The notes below the pieces were generated by a model. The model searched no databases, was not told the DNA's origin, and saw nothing but the letters and a program-made list of their open reading frames with translations. From positions 35,891 to 80,690 of the forward strand of contig VXMH01000066.1 in the NCBI GenBank assembly GCA_009841235.1: a stretch of DNA of 44,800 bases, read 5' to 3'. Positions within the stretch are counted from its first letter, which is position 1; each line of letters begins with the position of its first letter. Below are positions 41,486 to 44,800 of this stretch, in pieces. The DNA is from Caldilineaceae bacterium SB0661_bin_32. Its GTDB lineage: Bacteria; Chloroflexota; Anaerolineae; Caldilineales; Caldilineaceae. The position numbers and the translations under genes were made by a program.

Positions 41486-41925
41486 AGGGAAATTGTAGCT
41501 TGAAAGCGGTAAAAGTCCAACGTCTCGGGGTTGTCTGAACTCTGATCCCGCAGTTTTTGAAGAGGGCAGGAAACCGGGCTGCATTGCTGTATCTGATTGC
41601 TGGACATAGTCAAGTAAATAGAGTGGGAGAAATGAAAAGGACCGGTGAATTGAGGTGCCCGCAAAGGAATCGTGGGGATGGAGAGGAAGTTTGCCCGGCT
41701 ATGCAAAGGGTGGGACAATTGGCGGGAAGGCAGTGGTCAGTGGCATGCTTGCATAGATAATGGCACACTGGAGGCGGAGCTTGTTTCTGAGGGGGCGTTG
41801 CGGGGGGATGTCCCCGCGCAAGGGAGGCCGATTGCGGCCGACCGCCCAAGAGCAAGGAGAGAGTGGAGACCGGGAGAACTGTTCCGGGATCAGATTGGAT
41901 GACGTAAAGATAGACTGGAAAAGAT
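41486..41925. other. 440-base gap between divergent kinase and hisB genes
   Basis: No gene is supported. The gap holds the third copy of the short repeat GTGGTCAGTGG (41733-41743) and a purine-rich stretch before hisB. Short frames here have no motif. No promoter with both boxes was recognised. Confidence 0.5.
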
Positions 41926-42516
41926 ATGCGACAGGCTAGAATCGAGCGGACGACCAAGGAGACGCAGGTTGTGCTGGAGCTGGCGCTGGATGGCAGCGGC
42001 GCGGCGAAAGTGGAGACCGGAATCGGGTTTCTGGACCATATGCTGACGCTTTTGGCCGGGCACGGGCTGTTTGACCTGACTGTGCAGGCAGAGGGCGATC
42101 TTCAGATCGACGAACACCACACGGCTGAGGACGTATGTATATGCCTGGGACGGGCGATAGACCAGGCGCTGGGGGACCGCAGCGGCATCGTGCGCACGGG
42201 GCATGCCTTTGTGCCGATGGATGAGACGCTGGCGCGGGTGGTCGTGGACCTGAGCGGGCGGCCATATTGTGTTTTCGACGCCGAGTTCACGACGCCGAAG
42301 TTGGGAGAACTCAGCACCGATCTTCTGTTTCATCTGTTCGAAAGCATTGCGATTCACGGGCGGATGAACCTGCATGCGGCAGTGCTGTACGGGCGCAACG
42401 ATCATCACAAGGCCGAGGGGCTGTTCAAAGCGCTGGCGCGGGCCCTGGGCGCGGCAACGCGGCTGGACGAGCGGCGCAGCGGAGTCCCCAGCACGAAGGG
42501 GACACTGAGCGCATGA
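41926..42516 (+). CDS. hisB: imidazoleglycerol-phosphate dehydratase
   Basis: A 196-residue histidine-biosynthesis enzyme that dehydrates imidazole glycerol phosphate to imidazole acetol phosphate with two Mn ions. Both halves of the duplicated fold carry their ligands: [16 protein letters not shown] with [14 protein letters not shown], and [20 protein letters not shown]. It lacks the phosphatase domain of the enterobacterial bifunctional form. Length is usual (195-200). The ribosome site is weak (GGAAAAG). Other his genes are not in the window, so it is an orphan member of the pathway here. Confidence 0.97.
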   Translation: MRQARIERTTKETQVVLELALDGSGAAKVETGIGFLDHMLTLLAGHGLFDLTVQAEGDLQIDEHHTAEDVCICLGRAIDQALGDRSGIVRTGHAFVPMDETLARVVVDLSGRPYCVFDAEFTTPKLGELSTDLLFHLFESIAIHGRMNLHAAVLYGRNDHHKAEGLFKALARALGAATRLDERRSGVPSTKGTLSA

Positions 42517-42614
42517 TCGCGGGCGCGACATTTCCTCACAAGGCGGCCGGACGCCTCACAACGTTTCGCCCGGGCCGTGCTTAACATTCATGTTCCCATT
42601 TCAAGGCACATAAG

Positions 42615-43616
42615 ATGAACAACGACGTTTTGAACGACCTCGAGATCCCTACCCTTGAGGAGATCCGCGCGACGCGCGCTCGCATTGATCCCTATATTTT
42701 GCGCACACCCGTGTGGCACTGGCAGAGCAAGGCGGTGGACGGAGTGCTTGGCGCAGACACGGAGGTCTGGCTAAAGCTGGAGCTGTTTCAGAGGACGGGG
42801 ACGTTTAAGCCGCGCGGTGCGGTGAACGACATCCTGCAACTGGACAGGGCGGCGCGAGAACGGGGCCTGACCGCGGTGAGCGCGGGCAACCATGCGATTG
42901 CGGTGGCGTACGCGGCCCGGATATTTGATATCAGCGCCAAGGTTGTGATGCCAGCCTCGGCGCCGAAGTTTCGAGTGGATAAGGCGCGCAGCTATGGGGC
43001 CGAGGTCGTGCTGGTTGCCGACGTATATGAGGGGTTCGCCGAGGTGGAGCGCATTCAGCAGGAGGAAGGGAGGTCCTTTGTTCATCCGTTTGAGGGCAGC
43101 ACGATAGTCACCGGGCAGGCGACGGTGGGGCTGGAGGTGTGCGAGGATGCGCCGCCGCTGGACATGCTGATCGTGCCGGTGGGAGGCGGCGGTCTGGCCG
43201 CTGGCATCAGCGCAGCGGCCAAACAGCTGCAGCCGGACTGTGCTGTCTTCGGCGTGGAGCCAGAGGGCGCGGACGCGATGCACCGCAGCTTTGCCGCGGG
43301 CAGGCCGGAGTCGATAGAACGGGTGGAGACGATCGCCACCAGCTTGGGCGCGCCAGGGACGCAGTCCTACAGCTTCGGGCTATGCAGGCATTTACTGGAA
43401 GATGTGGTGCTGGTCAGCGACGAAGAGATGCTGGACGGGATGCGGCTTCTTTTTCACGAGATGAAACTGGCGGTCGAGCCGGCGTGCGCGGCCTCGACTG
43501 CTGCCCTGTTTGGTCCGCTGCGCGAAAAAGCGAAGGGGAAACGGGTGGGGCTGATTCTGTGCGGCTCGAACATAGGTGTGGACACCTTTGTCGAGTTGAT
43601 CGGCCAGGGCGGATGA
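42615..43616 (+). CDS. PLP-dependent threonine/serine dehydratase-like enzyme (fold type II)
   Basis: A 333-residue member of the threonine ammonia-lyase / serine racemase group. The PLP-binding Lys is in LFQRTGTFKPRGA, where most homologues have SFKxRGA. SAGNHAIAVAYAARI binds the substrate carboxylate, and VPVGGGGLAAGI is the phosphate-binding glycine loop. FGVEPEGADAMHRSF and LILCGSNIGVD complete the fold. There is no C-terminal ACT regulatory domain, so it is the short, catabolic-like form. The reaction could be threonine or serine deamination, or 3-hydroxyaspartate dehydration. The next gene begins one base after its stop, so the two are cotranscribed. Confidence 0.9.
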   Translation: MNNDVLNDLEIPTLEEIRATRARIDPYILRTPVWHWQSKAVDGVLGADTEVWLKLELFQRTGTFKPRGAVNDILQLDRAARERGLTAVSAGNHAIAVAYAARIFDISAKVVMPASAPKFRVDKARSYGAEVVLVADVYEGFAEVERIQQEEGRSFVHPFEGSTIVTGQATVGLEVCEDAPPLDMLIVPVGGGGLAAGISAAAKQLQPDCAVFGVEPEGADAMHRSFAAGRPESIERVETIATSLGAPGTQSYSFGLCRHLLEDVVLVSDEEMLDGMRLLFHEMKLAVEPACAASTAALFGPLREKAKGKRVGLILCGSNIGVDTFVELIGQGG

Positions 43617-43617
43617 G

Positions 43618-44445
43618 ATGGCTGAAGGCGCTATAGAGCTGGCGCCCGGCCACAAGATTGGTCTGCCGCTGGCAGGAGGCCCGGTGATGCTGGCGGCTGG
43701 CAGTATTGGCTGCGGAGAAGCCCGGCACCGTGAGTTGGAGACGGCCCGGTTCGGCGGGGTAGTTGTGGGCCCGTTCACGCGGCGCAGCCGGGGAGGCAGC
43801 CCACCGCCGCGACTGGTGGAGACGCTGGGCGGGCTTGTTCGCAGCGTGGGGCTGCAGAACCGGGGCGTTTCGGCGGCGGTGAGGCGGTACGGCCAGCTGT
43901 GGCCGCGGCTCGGCTGTCCGGTCATTGCCCAGGTGGCGGACAGTGAATTCCACGAGGCCGCGGAGACAGTGGGGAGGCTTTCGGTCGCTGACGGTATCGC
44001 AGGATTTGAGCTTCTTTGCCAGCCGGAGGCCAGCGAGAGAGAGGTCGGCCGGCTGCTGGAGGTCTTGCTTTTGGAGACGGACCTGCCGGTCCTGGTGAAG
44101 CTGCCTCTTGCGCGGGCGGCGACGCTGGCGCCGGCGGCAATAGAATCGGGCGCCGTCGGTGTGGTGGTAGGCAGCCCGCCGATTGGGGCAGGGATTCGTG
44201 CCGACCGGCAGGCGGTCAACGGTGAGATGTTTGGGCCGGGGATCTTTCCAATGATGCTGGCGGCGTTGTTGGCAGTGAAAGCATTGGGGCTTACCGGCTC
44301 GTTAATTGCTTGCGGTGGCATACATACGCTGCAGCAAGCGCGAGATTGCTTGCGCACGGGCGCGGATGCGCTACAGCTGGACAGCCTGGTGTGGGTGGAG
44401 CCCGCGGCGGCGGTAGCCCTGGCGATCGGGTTGGACAGCGGCTGA
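43618..44445 (+). CDS. dihydroorotate-dehydrogenase-like protein, divergent
   Basis: A 275-residue TIM-barrel resembling the FMN-binding dihydroorotate dehydrogenase family: GGPVMLAAGSIGCGEARH at the N-terminus, GGVVVGPFTRRSRGG, LPVLVKLPLARAAT, and IACGGIHTLQQARDCLRTGADALQLDSLVW for the phosphate-binding end. The catalytic-loop Cys/Ser and several Asn residues expected in PyrD are not obvious (GLQNRGVSAAV, GCPVIAQVADSEF), so true DHODH activity is doubtful. It lies one base after the PLP enzyme gene, and the next start overlaps its stop (TGATG). Confidence 0.65.
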   Translation: MAEGAIELAPGHKIGLPLAGGPVMLAAGSIGCGEARHRELETARFGGVVVGPFTRRSRGGSPPPRLVETLGGLVRSVGLQNRGVSAAVRRYGQLWPRLGCPVIAQVADSEFHEAAETVGRLSVADGIAGFELLCQPEASEREVGRLLEVLLLETDLPVLVKLPLARAATLAPAAIESGAVGVVVGSPPIGAGIRADRQAVNGEMFGPGIFPMMLAALLAVKALGLTGSLIACGGIHTLQQARDCLRTGADALQLDSLVWVEPAAAVALAIGLDSG

Positions 44446-44768
44446 TGTGCCGGCAGATCGTTCCTCAGGCGTTCATTCCTTTCTTTCTTCTCTTTCGCAT
44501 AATTTACATTCCGGCCAGCGTTTTGAGCCATACGGGCCACGGATCACCGTGGTTGAATGCAGCGCTGGGCTGCGCGGTCACGCTGGGCGCGGAGTGGCTT
44601 GCCCGGCGCATGGATGTCGATATTGCCCGACGCGAACGGCAGCGTGCGGTTGTCGTGGTGATCCTGGCGCTGGTTACGCTAGGCTTCTTTCCGGAGGAGG
44701 CTCCAATCGGGTTGATTTTGTGGGCGGGCATCGGCGCGGCCGGGGGGGGCCCCCCCCCCGGGGGGTGA
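44445..44768 (+). CDS. membrane protein, N-terminal fragment at contig end
   Basis: Starting at the ATG that overlaps the previous stop, about 100 residues are readable: an N-terminal hydrophobic stretch (FIPFFLLFRIIYIPASVL), a second (WLNAALGCAVTLGAEWLA), a basic loop (RRMDVDIARRERQR) and a third (AVVVVILALVTLGFF). No family was recognised. After about 44740 the sequence turns into long G and C runs and looks unreliable, so the apparent stop at 44768 should not be trusted and the gene is probably incomplete. Confidence 0.5.
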   Translation: MCRQIVPQAFIPFFLLFRIIYIPASVLSHTGHGSPWLNAALGCAVTLGAEWLARRMDVDIARRERQRAVVVVILALVTLGFFPEEAPIGLILWAGIGAAGGGPPPGG

Positions 44769-44800
44769 CGTTTAAAACAAACACCCCCCCACCGCCCAAA

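Noticed and set aside
44740..44768. G-run as a quadruplex or functional element
   Set aside because: It lies at the contig edge beside C-runs and low-complexity sequence, more consistent with assembly or read error.

Overview
The window is a GC-rich chromosomal contig of about 44.8 kb. Its protein style suggests a Chloroflexota bacterium, probably of the Caldilineae/Anaerolineae side. The grounds are lipoprotein solute-binding proteins with Ala/Pro/Glu-rich tails, a Tat-type SBP, Nbr1-like Ig plus PGRP-type amidase modules in one giant protein, and dispersed short palindromic intergenic elements. This placement is inference; no rRNA or other phylogenetic marker lies in the window. No tRNA, rRNA, CRISPR, IS element or prophage was recognised.

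Layout. 0-1 kb: the 3' end of a TPR-repeat gene, followed in the same frame by a decayed HicB antitoxin remnant. 1.1-4.6 kb (+): acyl-CoA dehydrogenase, class III CoA-transferase, MaoC hydratase and GNAT, probably a CoA-thioester catabolic operon. 4.8-7.6 kb (-): a homologue of the ArmA/Rmt 16S rRNA G1405 methyltransferases, SmpB, and a CtpA-type S41 protease. 8-10.5 kb (+): an RraA-family protein, then MetV-like and MetF folate proteins ending at a strong terminator. 10.6-19.5 kb (+): a peptide/oligosaccharide ABC importer (SBP, two permeases, one fused double ATPase) with a Gfo/Idh oxidoreductase and an MDR dehydrogenase, behind a good sigma-70 promoter. 19.7-21.7 kb (-): a histidine kinase and OmpR-type regulator. 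21.9-24.3 kb (+): a secreted spondin/LysM protein with Met-Asp-Lys repeats, then a thioredoxin-like lipoprotein interrupted only by an in-frame TGA at the first active-site Cys. 24.4-31.7 kb (+): an AddB-like ATPase, a 1280-residue glycosidase-like/Ig/triple-PGRP protein, and ScpA. 31.8-41.5 kb (-): AcsA, SucD, SucC, sugar ABC permeases and SBP, an amidohydrolase and a BadF/BcrA-type sugar kinase. 41.9-44.8 kb (+): HisB, a PLP threonine-dehydratase-like enzyme, a DHODH-like protein and the start of a membrane protein that runs into a poor-quality contig end.

The most notable item is the TGA-containing redoxin. The TGA replaces the nucleophilic Cys of CxxC, giving U-Y-N-C, and the frame stays open on both sides. 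Eighteen bases after the TGA is a perfect 8-bp stem with a GTT loop, matching the known layout of bacterial SECIS elements. It is therefore a strong candidate selenoprotein. Other notable items are the chromosomal G1405 methyltransferase homologue, the spondin/LysM Met-rich repeat protein, and the triple-PGRP protein in which only the last domain keeps the zinc ligands.
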